From Methanobacterium sp. (GTDB taxonomy: Archaea; Methanobacteriota; Methanobacteria; Methanobacteriales; Methanobacteriaceae): a stretch of 64,000 bases of DNA. The position numbers and the translations under genes were made by a program. Every line of letters starts with the position of its first letter. Positions within the stretch are counted from its first letter, which is position 1. Below, piece after piece: positions 52,497-61,806 of the stretch. Below the pieces are notes generated by a model. It saw nothing but the letters and a program-made list of their open reading frames with translations. It did not search any database and was not told where the DNA came from. The stretch spans positions 1,131,869 through 1,195,868 of the forward strand of contig NZ_JBCFBO010000001.1 in assembly GCF_038562635.1 (NCBI RefSeq). Direction: 5' to 3'.

Positions 52497-53339
52497 TTAT
52501 GCTCCTGAACGGGCATACCTGAATCGCGCCAATGTCTTTGATCCCCATAAGAACACCACGATCAGAGCTGTGATAGCAATGAGCCCATAGCCAATAGTCC
52601 CGTCGCCCAGTTCGAAAGCTGAACGAGTACCTGGAAATATGCTCCTTCCAGTATTGGTCACGGCATGAAAGAGTATAGCCGCAAAAACACTTTTTCCAGT
52701 GTTGTTATAGAGCCATACAGTTAAAATCCGGAAACTAACGGCCAGTATAACTCCGCCCCATATAATCAATCCCAGGCTCTGGCCGATTGAAATCTCCGAC
52801 GGGAAATGCCATGCCCCGTGGATCAACCCAATGATGATGCTGGCTGTCAGTGCGGTGTATCTTGCTTGCATAGGATCAGTGACGTATCCAGTATAGCCAA
52901 TTTCTTCACCTGCAGCAGCAAAAAAGAGCGCGATAAAAAGAAGCGGTGTCAGAAGGGGAGGGTTCCAAACATTTGGAACCGGTAGCCCGGCAAAACGCAT
53001 TAATATATAGGTCAGTACGTAGATAAAAGGCATTAAAAAGATAATTGGAACATACCAGACTTTTTTCGTGATCCTCTTATAATCGAAGGCTCTTTTTAAG
53101 AGATTCTTTATCCCTAAAAGTTTCTTTTCCCGGTACAAAAGGATGGATGCTGCTATCATTGGGGTAAAAGTGGCTACAATGTCTGTCACGGGAAGATTAT
53201 CCACTGGAAGCTTAATGGGAAAAATGAAATTAATCACCCAAAGGGGAATAGAAAAAGCATAAACTAATATAAAAAATTTTAAGGGGGATCTTTTAGAGGA
53301 TGTGCTCTTTAATTCTTTTCTTTTTTCCGTTTCGGTCAT
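52497..53339 (-). CDS. CPBP family intramembrane metalloprotease
   Basis: The 280-residue protein has about eight helices and the motifs EEIGYTGYV near residue 145, GLIHGAWHFP near 173 and HAVTN near 220. Its third-position composition is visibly richer in G+C than the surroundings, suggesting recent transfer. No ribosome-binding site is seen. It is the last of three co-oriented genes with the two SRPBCC genes upstream. Confidence 0.85.
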   Translation of the reverse strand: MTETEKRKELKSTSSKRSPLKFFILVYAFSIPLWVINFIFPIKLPVDNLPVTDIVATFTPMIAASILLYREKKLLGIKNLLKRAFDYKRITKKVWYVPIIFLMPFIYVLTYILMRFAGLPVPNVWNPPLLTPLLFIALFFAAAGEEIGYTGYVTDPMQARYTALTASIIIGLIHGAWHFPSEISIGQSLGLIIWGGVILAVSFRILTVWLYNNTGKSVFAAILFHAVTNTGRSIFPGTRSAFELGDGTIGYGLIAITALIVVFLWGSKTLARFRYARSGA

Positions 53340-53362
53340 ATTTACTTTAAAATATTCAAATC

Positions 53363-53863
53363 TTATTTCTGCATTGCATCCAACAGTTCATCCAGACTAT
53401 TGTATGAATCATTGACTCCCTCTTCCATATCTGACTGGAGCATTCCATCACGATCTTTAACAGACTGAAATACAGATTGAGCAATTAATCTTGTTTTATC
53501 ATTAGATAAAGCTTCAAATCTGGCTGTTTGGAGAATGACGTGCCCCGTTTCAGGAAGCCCTTCAAATTCAAACGTGCCGATGATTCTTTCTGGAGCGAGA
53601 ACTTCGTGGTTTACCCCATGAAATGCAAACTCTGTTCCTTCTTGATCTTTTTGAATGTATCTCCATGACCCTCCATTTCTAGATTCAAACTTTTCAATAG
53701 TTGTTAAAAGTCCCCACGGCCCTATCCACTGCACATAAAGATCAGGATCCGTGAATGCTCGAAAAACGAGTTCACGTGGAGCATTAAACTCCCTTATAAT
53801 AAAAAATTCCTGTTTTTCAGGTTCTGCAATAATTTTTGTTTTGTTATCCGCCATTTTTTTCAT
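53363..53863 (-). CDS. SRPBCC (AHSA1-like) domain protein, copy 1
   Basis: The 166-residue START/SRPBCC-fold protein begins FIIREFNAPRELVFRAFTDPDLYVQWIGP, the standard start of the AHSA1-type subfamily, and ends with a DGMLQSDMEEGVNDSYNSLDELL helix. It probably binds a hydrophobic ligand. GC content is above the window average. It lies 23 bases before the CPBP gene and 38 bases after copy 2. An in-frame ATG at 53854 could also be the start. Confidence 0.85.
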   Translation of the reverse strand: MKKMADNKTKIIAEPEKQEFFIIREFNAPRELVFRAFTDPDLYVQWIGPWGLLTTIEKFESRNGGSWRYIQKDQEGTEFAFHGVNHEVLAPERIIGTFEFEGLPETGHVILQTARFEALSNDKTRLIAQSVFQSVKDRDGMLQSDMEEGVNDSYNSLDELLDAMQK

Positions 53864-53900
53864 CTCGTTATATAGAATTCCCTACATTTACTATGCAATT

Positions 53901-54386
53901 TTAACTTTTTGCCAGAAGTTCGGCGAGTTTATCTAAGGATTCGTTCCAGCCTTGCTGCATATCCTTTAGTTCAGTCTCACTGATATTTTTGACATCAGAA
54001 TGTCTCACAATTAGCTTAGTTCTGCCATTTTGTTCTTCAAATGTCACCTTGATTTGCATTTCCATTGGAAATTCTGCCCCCATTCCATAGTATGTCGCTG
54101 AAACTTTGTTACCATCCTTATCTGCAAAAGAATCTGTCATGACCAGCCGTTCTGGTTCAACAATCTCCATGTAAACACCTTTGCTGCAGAAATCTTGCCC
54201 GTCAGGTGCCCGCATACAGCTGAAGTATTCACCTCCCTTTCGGAGATCTATCTTAGAAACAGGTGTTGTAAAGCCTTTTGGCCCCCACCACTGCATGAAC
54301 ATGTCAGGATCTGTCCATGCTTTCCATACAACTTCACGCGGCGCATCTAAGTCACATGTGAGAACTAATTCTTTTTCATCTGCCAT
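53901..54386 (-). CDS. SRPBCC (AHSA1-like) domain protein, copy 2
   Basis: The 161-residue paralog contains LTCDLDAPREVVWKAWTDPDMFMQWWGPKGF and KLIVRHSDV, and ends in the same GWNESLDKLAELL helix. The ATG at 54386 has GGAG nine bases upstream. Tandem SRPBCC genes of this type are common in bacteria, which with the composition suggests acquisition as a unit. Confidence 0.85.
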   Translation of the reverse strand: MADEKELVLTCDLDAPREVVWKAWTDPDMFMQWWGPKGFTTPVSKIDLRKGGEYFSCMRAPDGQDFCSKGVYMEIVEPERLVMTDSFADKDGNKVSATYYGMGAEFPMEMQIKVTFEEQNGRTKLIVRHSDVKNISETELKDMQQGWNESLDKLAELLAKS

Positions 54387-54634
54387 TTGTTTCAACTCCT
54401 TTTTTTTGCTCGCTATCTATAAACTTAATAATCAATTAAAGTCATATAGTAATAATAAGTACTTCAAAAATTATAAACTTATCTTAAATCAAAATTAGAC
54501 CATTTATTTAGAGAATTAATTAATGGTAAATTTAATATAACAAAAAATCATAACTACTAATGTCTTTTGTTTTTGAATTCAAACTGAAAATAAAAATAGC
54601 TCTAAGCTAAAATAATATTAAATGTGTTTTGAAA

Positions 54635-55141
54635 ATGAAAATCGTTGTTTATCATGCAGAAGAGTGCGACAGGAAAAAATGTACTACAGTTAAACTTGGA
54701 AAACAGGGAAAAGTTAAAGTAGTCACAAAATTAAATCAATTACCTACCGGTGCAATTGTTTTAGATCCCTACTCCCCAAAATCATTATCTGTTGAAGACA
54801 GGGAGACAGTGGTGGAAAAAGGGCTTGTAGGACTTGATTGCTCCTGGAAAAGGTTAAATAAAGTTCCTTATAGAATAAAAACAGGTAAAAACAGCAGATC
54901 ACTACCTTTCATGATTGCTGCAAATCCCACCAATTATGGAAAGCCATGTATATTATCTACTGCTGAAGCAATTGCAGCAAGTTTTTATATAATTGGATTT
55001 AAAGATATAGCTACCGATATTATGTCGGGGTTCAAGTGGGGACCACATTTTCTAACGCTCAATGAAGAGCTTTTAGAAAGTTATTCTAAAGCTAAAAGCA
55101 GTTTAGAAGTTGTAAAAATTCAAAATGAATATATAAGTTAA
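54635..55141 (+). CDS. tsr3: Tsr3-type rRNA aminocarboxypropyltransferase (DUF367)
   Basis: The 168-residue protein transfers an aminocarboxypropyl group from SAM to a uridine (hypermodified) of small-subunit rRNA. It has VYHAEECDRKKCTT near the start, LDPYSPKSLS, GLDCSWKR and RSLPFMIAANPTNYGKP, typical of DUF367/Tsr3. No ribosome-binding site is apparent; an in-frame TTG at 54629 is the alternative start. The L40e gene follows. Confidence 0.9.
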   Translation: MKIVVYHAEECDRKKCTTVKLGKQGKVKVVTKLNQLPTGAIVLDPYSPKSLSVEDRETVVEKGLVGLDCSWKRLNKVPYRIKTGKNSRSLPFMIAANPTNYGKPCILSTAEAIAASFYIIGFKDIATDIMSGFKWGPHFLTLNEELLESYSKAKSSLEVVKIQNEYIS

Positions 55142-55229
55142 AATATATTTATATAAATAAATGAACTAACGAGTATATCAAGAACTCAATTTTAAACTGT
55201 GTTAAAACAGATGATAAAGGAGGCTAATA

Positions 55230-55376
55230 ATGGCTAGATTTGAAGAAGCAGAAAATAGAATATTCAATATCAAAATATGCTTAAAATGTAACGCAAGAAA
55301 CCCACCAACTGCAAAAGTATGCAGGAAGTGCGGATACAAAGGTCTAAGACCAAAAGCTAAAGAACCAAGAGGATAA
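55230..55376 (+). CDS. rpl40e: 50S ribosomal protein L40e
   Basis: This 48-residue ribosomal protein eL40 has the zinc-binding ICLKCNARN...VCRKCGYK (CxxC and CxxC) and a basic tail RPKAKEPRG. AAAGGAGG stands six bases before the ATG. It is complete and lies between tsr3 and the GGGP synthase gene. Confidence 0.97.
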   Translation: MARFEEAENRIFNIKICLKCNARNPPTAKVCRKCGYKGLRPKAKEPRG

Positions 55377-55466
55377 ATAATTCCTTAAAGTTCAATTTAG
55401 TGGGGGGTTAACCTCCCATTTATATTTATAATATCCATTTAATTAACTATTTTCTTGATGATGCTA

Positions 55467-56204
55467 ATGAATGTCGAAAACTACATTAGAACTACACTTA
55501 AGGATCATAAATTACACTTAACACTTTTAGATCCAGAAGAGCAGAGCCCTGAAGAAGCTGTAAGGATAGCTAAAGAAGCAATTTCAGGCGGCAGTGATGG
55601 AATAATGCTTGGTGGATCCACAACAGAGCCTGAAGAACTCGATGCAACCGCAAAAGCGCTGCGTGAAAATGTCGACGTCCCAGTTATTCTTTTTCCAGGT
55701 AATATAAGCGGCGTAAGCAAACATGCGGATGCCATATTTTTTATGAGTCTTCTAAATTCAGCAAATCCATACTGGATAATAGGTGCTCAAGCGTTAGCAG
55801 CTCCAGGTATTAAAAAAATGGGAGTAGAAATCCTTTCTATGGGTTATCTCGTTGTTGAACCCGGCGGAACTGTTGGATGGGTTGGAGATGCTAAATTAAT
55901 TCCAAGGAACAAAGCCGATTTAGCAGTAGCATATGCAATGGCTGCAGAATGCCTTGGAATGAAAATAATCTATCTCGAAGCTGGTTCTGGAGCTAATGAA
56001 CATATTCCTGAACAGATGATTGCAGGGGTCAAAAAAATGACTGACATAATTGTAATTGTGGGTGGAGGAATACGCGACGGAGAAACCGCTGCAAAAATTG
56101 CAAAAGCAGGTGCAGATATTATCGTGACTGGAACTGTAGTTGAAGATAGTTCTAATGTTAAAGATAAAATTGAAGAGCTGGTTAGTGGAATTAAATCAGC
56201 TTAA
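55467..56204 (+). CDS. Geranylgeranylglyceryl phosphate synthase
   Basis: The 245-residue TIM-barrel enzyme makes the first ether bond of archaeal lipids from glycerol 1-phosphate and geranylgeranyl diphosphate. It has LHLTLLDPEEQ, GGSDGIMLGGSTT, ILFPGNISGVSKHADAIFFMSLLNS and the glycerol-phosphate loop VVGGGIRDGETA. Start is uncertain: ATG codons at 55458, 55461 and 55467 and a TTG at 55455 are in frame and none has a strong ribosome-binding site; the choice follows the family N terminus. Confidence 0.92.
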   Translation: MNVENYIRTTLKDHKLHLTLLDPEEQSPEEAVRIAKEAISGGSDGIMLGGSTTEPEELDATAKALRENVDVPVILFPGNISGVSKHADAIFFMSLLNSANPYWIIGAQALAAPGIKKMGVEILSMGYLVVEPGGTVGWVGDAKLIPRNKADLAVAYAMAAECLGMKIIYLEAGSGANEHIPEQMIAGVKKMTDIIVIVGGGIRDGETAAKIAKAGADIIVTGTVVEDSSNVKDKIEELVSGIKSA

Positions 56205-56438
56205 AATTATTCATTTTTTATATAAATATGCTTTTTTTCATTTAATTCTTACTTTAATTTCATATTTGTTGATTATTAACTATTTATATGGTTTATTATT
56301 TTTGATTATTTAAATATGTCAATATAAGAGATTATATCATGTAAAAATCCAATATTATCTATTACTTATATTCTATTTTAAAGAGAATTTCAAATAGAAA
56401 TAAATAATTTAAATAATATAATAAAAACGGTGAAAATC

Positions 56439-57128
56439 ATGGCAGAAAGCACTTGCGAAGTAGAAGGATATGATATGATATCTAAAGAACTTAAAGAAAG
56501 ACTCGGTTTAGACAAATCTCCAGTAGCAATAAAATTCGTTTTAAGGGAAGAAGACATTCCAGAGGGAATAGAAAAAATAGACGAAAACATAAGGCACTGC
56601 GAAATGGTCCAGAGGGCAGCTCAGGGCGCCATGTTCTATGCAACAAATGATGAGCAGATGTGTAAAGGTGGAGCATCTGCTATTGGGCTTATGGAAGCTC
56701 CAGAGAAGATAAAATCAGGTGAATTTTACCAGAGCCTTGGAAGGTTCTCCAGTCTTGGAGCTGCAAAGCGTACGCTCGATGAAATACCAAAAATAGACCC
56801 TATGATGAAAGCTGTAATCTACGCACCTTTAGAAGACATTAAATATAGTCCAGATGTAATTGTAATAATATGTACACCTGTTCAGGCAATGAAACTTGCT
56901 CAAGCTATGGTCTATACTCGCGGAGGTAAAGTAGAAGCAAGCTTTTCAGGAATTCAATCCATATGTGCTGATGCTGTGGCCGGTCCGTTCACTAAAAATA
57001 CCGCAAATATAACCATGGGGTGCAGCGGTTCAAGGGGATATGCAGATATAAAAGAAGACGAAGTAATTGTCGGTATGAACGGTGAGAATATAGGGTGCGT
57101 TGTAAATGCACTTGTATCCATGAAATAA
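56439..57128 (+). CDS. DUF169 family protein
   Basis: The 229-residue protein matches DUF169: an LGLDKSPVAIKF region, RHCEMVQRAAQG near residue 50, QMCKGGASAIGLM and GCSGSRGYADI near the end. The conserved Cys residues suggest binding of a metal or cofactor; the function is unknown. GGTGA precedes the ATG at 56439, so the in-frame GTG at 56430 is rejected. Confidence 0.88.
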   Translation: MAESTCEVEGYDMISKELKERLGLDKSPVAIKFVLREEDIPEGIEKIDENIRHCEMVQRAAQGAMFYATNDEQMCKGGASAIGLMEAPEKIKSGEFYQSLGRFSSLGAAKRTLDEIPKIDPMMKAVIYAPLEDIKYSPDVIVIICTPVQAMKLAQAMVYTRGGKVEASFSGIQSICADAVAGPFTKNTANITMGCSGSRGYADIKEDEVIVGMNGENIGCVVNALVSMK

Positions 57129-57158
57129 TAACTGATAAATAAGTTAAAGGGGGATTAG

Positions 57159-57359
57159 ATGGCCGAAACAAAAATATTTGAAATATTGGATGAGGCTAAA
57201 GAACTGGATGCAAAAATGGCAAAATATAAAGATGTAGCAGATCAAGACATGATGATGGTCTGGATGGACAACATACTGAAACTGGTAACCAAGCTTGGAA
57301 AAGCAGAAGAAGAACTGCAGGAACGATTTGAGATGTTGGAAGACAGTTTAGAAAAATAA
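57159..57359 (+). CDS. Small helical protein of unknown function
   Basis: The 66-residue protein is almost entirely helical and charged, with heptad-like spacing (EILDEAKELDAKMAKYKDVAD and GKAEEELQERFEMLEDSLEK), and could dimerise as a coiled coil. GGGGGA precedes the ATG. It lies 30 bases after the DUF169 gene and is probably co-transcribed. Confidence 0.7.
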   Translation: MAETKIFEILDEAKELDAKMAKYKDVADQDMMMVWMDNILKLVTKLGKAEEELQERFEMLEDSLEK

Positions 57360-57410
57360 ATTTACTTTTTTTATTTTTCTCTAGTGTTTCAATACGTTTC
57401 AAAATAATAG

Positions 57411-58187
57411 TTAATTATATATCTTTTTAATATCAGCCATCACTTCATCCACTAACATGCCCTCATTAGATTCAACGGCTGATCTTTTAACGGTTTCAAG
57501 ATGGTACAGAATATGCTTGACTATCTTCTCTTTTTCATTTTTATCATGATTTTTATCCAGCATACTGGCTGTAGAATTCCAAATTGCCTTTAACCCTTCC
57601 CTGAATGTCCCATAATCATATTTCATCAAAGAAGCATTCATGATGTCAATAATCGGCTGTATAGGGTCATCTTTTTCTATTAGTTTTTCATCTGCACTGG
57701 CAGCTGCTAAAACATTTTCCAAAGTAACTCTTTCTGTAAGCTTGCCCATTACAACAGACGGTTTCATAAGGTCTAAAATATTCCACATATACGGTATCAA
57801 AGCTATAAATGCAAACATGCTGATGTAGTATGCAAAAAGAATGTAATTTTCAAGGTCTGAAATCCTGCTTTGAGTGTCAACTATGAGTTTCAGTAAAGTT
57901 ACACAGTATGCTATGGCAAAAATGTAAACCACAATCAAAACCCAGAGGTCTGGAGTTCTTTTGAAGATATCAATTACCCTTGAAGAAGATGATGCAGCAA
58001 GCTGCACTGCTACTAGACTTAAAGTAACGACTATAGCCAAAATAGTAGCTTCGCTTTCAATAAGGGAGCTCAATATATAACGGGCACTGTCTACATCTGT
58101 ATAAAGTAGCTTAAAATGATAAAAGAAAAGATATGAAACCAGTGTAACCATTATAAAAATAACTAAATAGTCAATCCACGCAACCAA
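57411..58187 (-). CDS. Membrane protein related to DUF2254, short paralog
   Basis: The 258-residue protein has four N-terminal helices (about 7-28, 45-65, 83-105 and 118-140), with RYILSSLIESEATILAIVVTLSLVAVQLAA and SRVIDIFKRTPDLW. A soluble helical tail has PIQPIIDIMNASLMKYDYGTF. All are shared with the next gene on the strand. The N-terminal part resembles DUF2254 proteins. The start appears to be a TTG at 58187 with a weak site. Confidence 0.75.
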   Translation of the reverse strand: MVAWIDYLVIFIMVTLVSYLFFYHFKLLYTDVDSARYILSSLIESEATILAIVVTLSLVAVQLAASSSSRVIDIFKRTPDLWVLIVVYIFAIAYCVTLLKLIVDTQSRISDLENYILFAYYISMFAFIALIPYMWNILDLMKPSVVMGKLTERVTLENVLAAASADEKLIEKDDPIQPIIDIMNASLMKYDYGTFREGLKAIWNSTASMLDKNHDKNEKEKIVKHILYHLETVKRSAVESNEGMLVDEVMADIKKIYN

Positions 58188-58274
58188 TCATTTTTAAATG
58201 AAACATTAAAAGCCATATATTATTTATAGTTCATTATAAATCACTTTCTTTTCTCTAAACTGCAATCTAAATTT

Positions 58275-59837
58275 TTATACCATACCCTCCCTTTCATCAT
58301 GAATGTTTTTTTCCTTTATCAGTTTATTAATTTTGTCTAAGGAGGACTGTGCAGCTAAGCTTGTTTCTTTAACCTCCAATTCCTTTGCTCTTTTTCTTAT
58401 ATGTTCAAGTGATTCTTTGGCATGTTTTAATATACTATGGGCAGCTAAAACGCTTGATTCACTCCATACAGCTATCCTTCCAATTTCCCACAGATATCCT
58501 GCTATATCATTTGTATTTTCATTAAAATCACCTTCTAAAGCAGCCATTCCTAAATTAGATAAGTAATTAACGATTCTTATAGTTGTTTTAGGAAGATCAT
58601 TTCTTGCTGTATATCTCCCCATATTCCCCATAGAATTTACCGCATTAGAAACGGATTGATCTAATTTTTGATCTATTGATAACTTCCCAATCCCATAGAT
58701 GGTTCCCCCCATCCAAACTGTTTCTTCCAGTCCGCGCTGCGCATGTTTAGCTGCCTCTATTGCAATAATTCCAAGTGAATTAACCGTTACACTGGTTGCA
58801 AAATCAAGTTCATTTTGAGCAGCACCTCTACCAATTTCTCCTATTAAATCTGTTACTGATACCCGTATATCAATCATTTCCCGACTTATAGCACGTCTAC
58901 CAATGTTTTTAATTGAATTAACTGCTTCACCCACTACACTCTCAATTCTATTTTCCATTGCAGTTTTTCCAATTAGATATATAGTGATTATTACTTCCAT
59001 AACAGAATCTTCGTCATCACGGCTTACTGCTAATTTTCCAACTTTTTCCAGATGAGTAAATATATGTTTTACTACAATCCCTTCTTCCCTTTCAAATCTT
59101 CCATTTTTAAGTGTAGTAATCATATAATTTTCCAGTACATTCAAGCCGTACCTCATGGTTCCATAATCATATTTCATCATCGAACTGTGTATAATATCAA
59201 TTACAGGTTGAACTGGATCGCTTTCAGTATCAATAACCGGCCTCATTATATCTGAATAAATATATGAGTAGCTGATATCGTTTGAATCAGTGCCAATGAT
59301 TTTTTCAGATTCCTGTACACCTGCTAGAATATTTTCACTGGTTATTCTTTCAGCGAATCTATCTATTACTGTTGAAGACTTCATAATTTCGATAGATCCG
59401 AAAAGATAAGGTATTAATGAACCCAAAGCAAAAATAGCCAAGAAATATGCAGTCCATACCACAATATCAAAGTATAAAATGTTGTTGAAATAAACAAAAT
59501 CTATAAAATAGAGTACAGTTAACGCATAGCCAATAGCCGCAATATAAATTCCCACAACTATCCAGATTGCAGGGGATTTTTTAAATATGTCTATAACTCG
59601 TGTAGAATAAGAAGAAGCTGTAAGTTGAAGGACAATCAAGCTCAACGTTATAACTAGTGCAATAATAGTAGCTTCACCCTCAACTACCGCAGTCAAAGTA
59701 AACCGAACACTTTCAATTGAAGTATATGTAAATAAAGGAGAATATAAGTATAAAACTGTTGAAAATACCGCTACAAAAACAGCGAAAATAGGAAAATAAA
59801 TCTTCAGTCCTTTGGATAAATCTGTCGCATGAAACAT
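58275..59837 (-). CDS. Membrane protein related to DUF2254, long paralog
   Basis: The 520-residue protein has the same four-helix N-terminal region (VRFTLTAVVEGEATIIALVITLSLIVLQLTASSYSTRVIDIFK) and PVQPVIDIIHSSMMKYDYGTM. It then carries about 250 extra residues of repeated helical hairpins (for example SVVGEAVNSIKNIGRRAISREM and SVSNAVNSMGNMGRYTARND), which look HEAT-like. The ATG has GGTG upstream. The pair is downstream of an LCP gene, so an envelope role is possible. Confidence 0.75.
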   Translation of the reverse strand: MFHATDLSKGLKIYFPIFAVFVAVFSTVLYLYSPLFTYTSIESVRFTLTAVVEGEATIIALVITLSLIVLQLTASSYSTRVIDIFKKSPAIWIVVGIYIAAIGYALTVLYFIDFVYFNNILYFDIVVWTAYFLAIFALGSLIPYLFGSIEIMKSSTVIDRFAERITSENILAGVQESEKIIGTDSNDISYSYIYSDIMRPVIDTESDPVQPVIDIIHSSMMKYDYGTMRYGLNVLENYMITTLKNGRFEREEGIVVKHIFTHLEKVGKLAVSRDDEDSVMEVIITIYLIGKTAMENRIESVVGEAVNSIKNIGRRAISREMIDIRVSVTDLIGEIGRGAAQNELDFATSVTVNSLGIIAIEAAKHAQRGLEETVWMGGTIYGIGKLSIDQKLDQSVSNAVNSMGNMGRYTARNDLPKTTIRIVNYLSNLGMAALEGDFNENTNDIAGYLWEIGRIAVWSESSVLAAHSILKHAKESLEHIRKRAKELEVKETSLAAQSSLDKINKLIKEKNIHDEREGMV

Positions 59838-60072
59838 TTGGGCACCACTATATTATTTGATTTTGATAATTAAAATAATATTCGTGATACAATGTTAATT
59901 AACCTGAAATGTTTTTTTCCAGGATATTGAAGGGGTTATCATGTTTAAAAGTTCCATATCCTATAAAGACCATATAAAACGTAATTTTCAATTTAATTAT
60001 AAGATCCCGTTCTTACATTCTTTAAATATTTTAAGCATTATGTAAAATTAAATCTAAAATAAGGGGAGAAGA

Positions 60073-60900
60073 TTAGTCCCTCAAGCCCAATTCAGTTACT
60101 TTCTTCTCAGCATCAGCTTTGTCTGGAATAAGGTAATATATTCCATTAACACGCTGGCTTTTCCCTGTAATTATCTCAGTCGGAGCATCATTTATGTCAA
60201 AATCTAGAAGAAGTTTTCCAAGCCTTACTGAATCATAAATAGGAACATTTGTATGAGTATTTTCACTCAACTGGCTTAAAATAGAGGGCAATTTAGGCAA
60301 ATTAGAAGTTTCTAATGACTCCCTGATAATTTCTGCAATAATCTTTTGATGTCTCTGCACTCTTCCAAGGTCTCCTTTACTGTCCTGTCTAAAACGCGCG
60401 TAAAGCAAGGTTTGATCTCCATTAAGTTTATGTAAACCTGCTGGTGCTAATTCCGACCTATATGCGGCGATTTGTGGTTCGACATTGACATTAATTCCAC
60501 CCAGAGCATCTACAATACTTTTGAACTCTTCAAAGTCTATCACAACATAATAATCTATATGTATGTTCAAGAAATTTTCTACAGTAGTGGTTGTCAAGTT
60601 AATTCCACCATAACCATAGGCAGCATTGATCTTATCCATACCATGTCCAGGTATTTCTACTTTACTATCTCTGGGAATAGAAAGAAGGGAAACTTTTTTT
60701 GTGTTCTTATCAATAGAAAGAATTGTTATAGAGTCAGTATTACCTGAATAAATTGAATTTTGAGCATCTCTACCTAATAACAGTATATTTATCTTACCAC
60801 CAGTTTGTTGATCTGTAAGTTCAAATTCAACCAGGATAACTGCAGTAATTGAAACCAATATCAATATTATAATTATAAGAGCTTTTTGCCACCTTTTCAT
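60073..60900 (-). CDS. LytR-CpsA-Psr (LCP) family protein
   Basis: The 275-residue protein has one N-terminal membrane helix (about 8-28) and then an extracellular LCP domain: INILLLGRD, SGNTDSITILSID, KVSLLSIPRDSKVEIPGHGMDKINAAYGYGG, and a C-terminal LLYARFRQDSKGDLGRVQRHQ with the conserved Arg/Asp residues. In bacteria LCP enzymes attach polymers to peptidoglycan from lipid carriers. In a pseudomurein-bearing archaeon it could attach surface polymers to pseudomurein. GGGG-rich sequence precedes the ATG. Confidence 0.9.
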   Translation of the reverse strand: MKRWQKALIIIILILVSITAVILVEFELTDQQTGGKINILLLGRDAQNSIYSGNTDSITILSIDKNTKKVSLLSIPRDSKVEIPGHGMDKINAAYGYGGINLTTTTVENFLNIHIDYYVVIDFEEFKSIVDALGGINVNVEPQIAAYRSELAPAGLHKLNGDQTLLYARFRQDSKGDLGRVQRHQKIIAEIIRESLETSNLPKLPSILSQLSENTHTNVPIYDSVRLGKLLLDFDINDAPTEIITGKSQRVNGIYYLIPDKADAEKKVTELGLRD

Positions 60901-61048
60901 TTTTACCCCTCTTGCTTATCATATGTTAAAATTCGTTGATTTACGGCGTTAAATAGTTGATATTCATTTTGCAAAGACTTCAAATTATTTTACAATCAAA
61001 TAGTTTTATACTATTTTTAATTTTTTGTAAAAAAACTCAAATAATGAA

Positions 61049-61699
61049 TCATTTTTCACATCCCAAATAATCATTATACCTATTAATGTTTACAAGTTCC
61101 AGATCATCCTTTGGAGGAACTCCGTAAAAAATAGTCCCTTCTTTAAGTATTTTTCTCAAAATTGGGTTTAAATTATCTTTATTTCCAGTTAAATATTTTT
61201 TTAAAATATTTGTGTGGCATGCAAAGGGCATACCAAGACCTTCGGCAGTATCCAAATATCCGGATTTCCCCCTTGCAAGAATTGAAACTGTATTTCGGGG
61301 TTCTGGACTATTGAATATCCCATTTATAATATTTTTAAAAGTTTCAGATGATACCGTAGGTTGATCCGCTGCAACACAAAGGCAAAAATCATCTCGGGCC
61401 TTTTTAACTCCATTTAAAAGAGATTCCGATAATTCAACATTAACTTCAGGATTTATAACTATTTTAACTCTTTCATCATCAAATTCATCCAGTACTGATA
61501 TTATTTCATCACTGAAATGCCCTAAAACAACGATACATTCGTCAACACCGGCATTTAACGTATTTTGGAGTGTTTGTAATATTATTGGATTTCCACAAAA
61601 ATCAAGGAGAAGTTTATGCCGAATTTCCATTCCACGAGATCTAAAATCTTCCCTCATTCGCCTATTTTTACCTGCCGCAGTTATAATTGCTGATACCAT
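61049..61699 (-). CDS. MobA-like nucleotidyltransferase
   Basis: The 216-residue protein has the nucleotidyltransferase start ITAAGKNRRM, a KLLLDFCGNPIILQTLQNTL Lys region and CVAADQPT near 110, matching the MobA/CTP:molybdopterin cytidylyltransferase-like group. Possible products include CDP- or GMP-linked cofactors or a sugar nucleotide. The cell-envelope neighbourhood favours the latter, weakly. Confidence 0.8.
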   Translation of the reverse strand: MVSAIITAAGKNRRMREDFRSRGMEIRHKLLLDFCGNPIILQTLQNTLNAGVDECIVVLGHFSDEIISVLDEFDDERVKIVINPEVNVELSESLLNGVKKARDDFCLCVAADQPTVSSETFKNIINGIFNSPEPRNTVSILARGKSGYLDTAEGLGMPFACHTNILKKYLTGNKDNLNPILRKILKEGTIFYGVPPKDDLELVNINRYNDYLGCEK

Positions 61700-61806
61700 T
61701 CAAATCACATTTAATATTACAAATCAGTTATTCATTAAACACTGAATATAAAATTTAAAAGTTATAAATAAGAGAAAAAAAGGAAATTTAAAATTATTCC
61801 TTTAAA

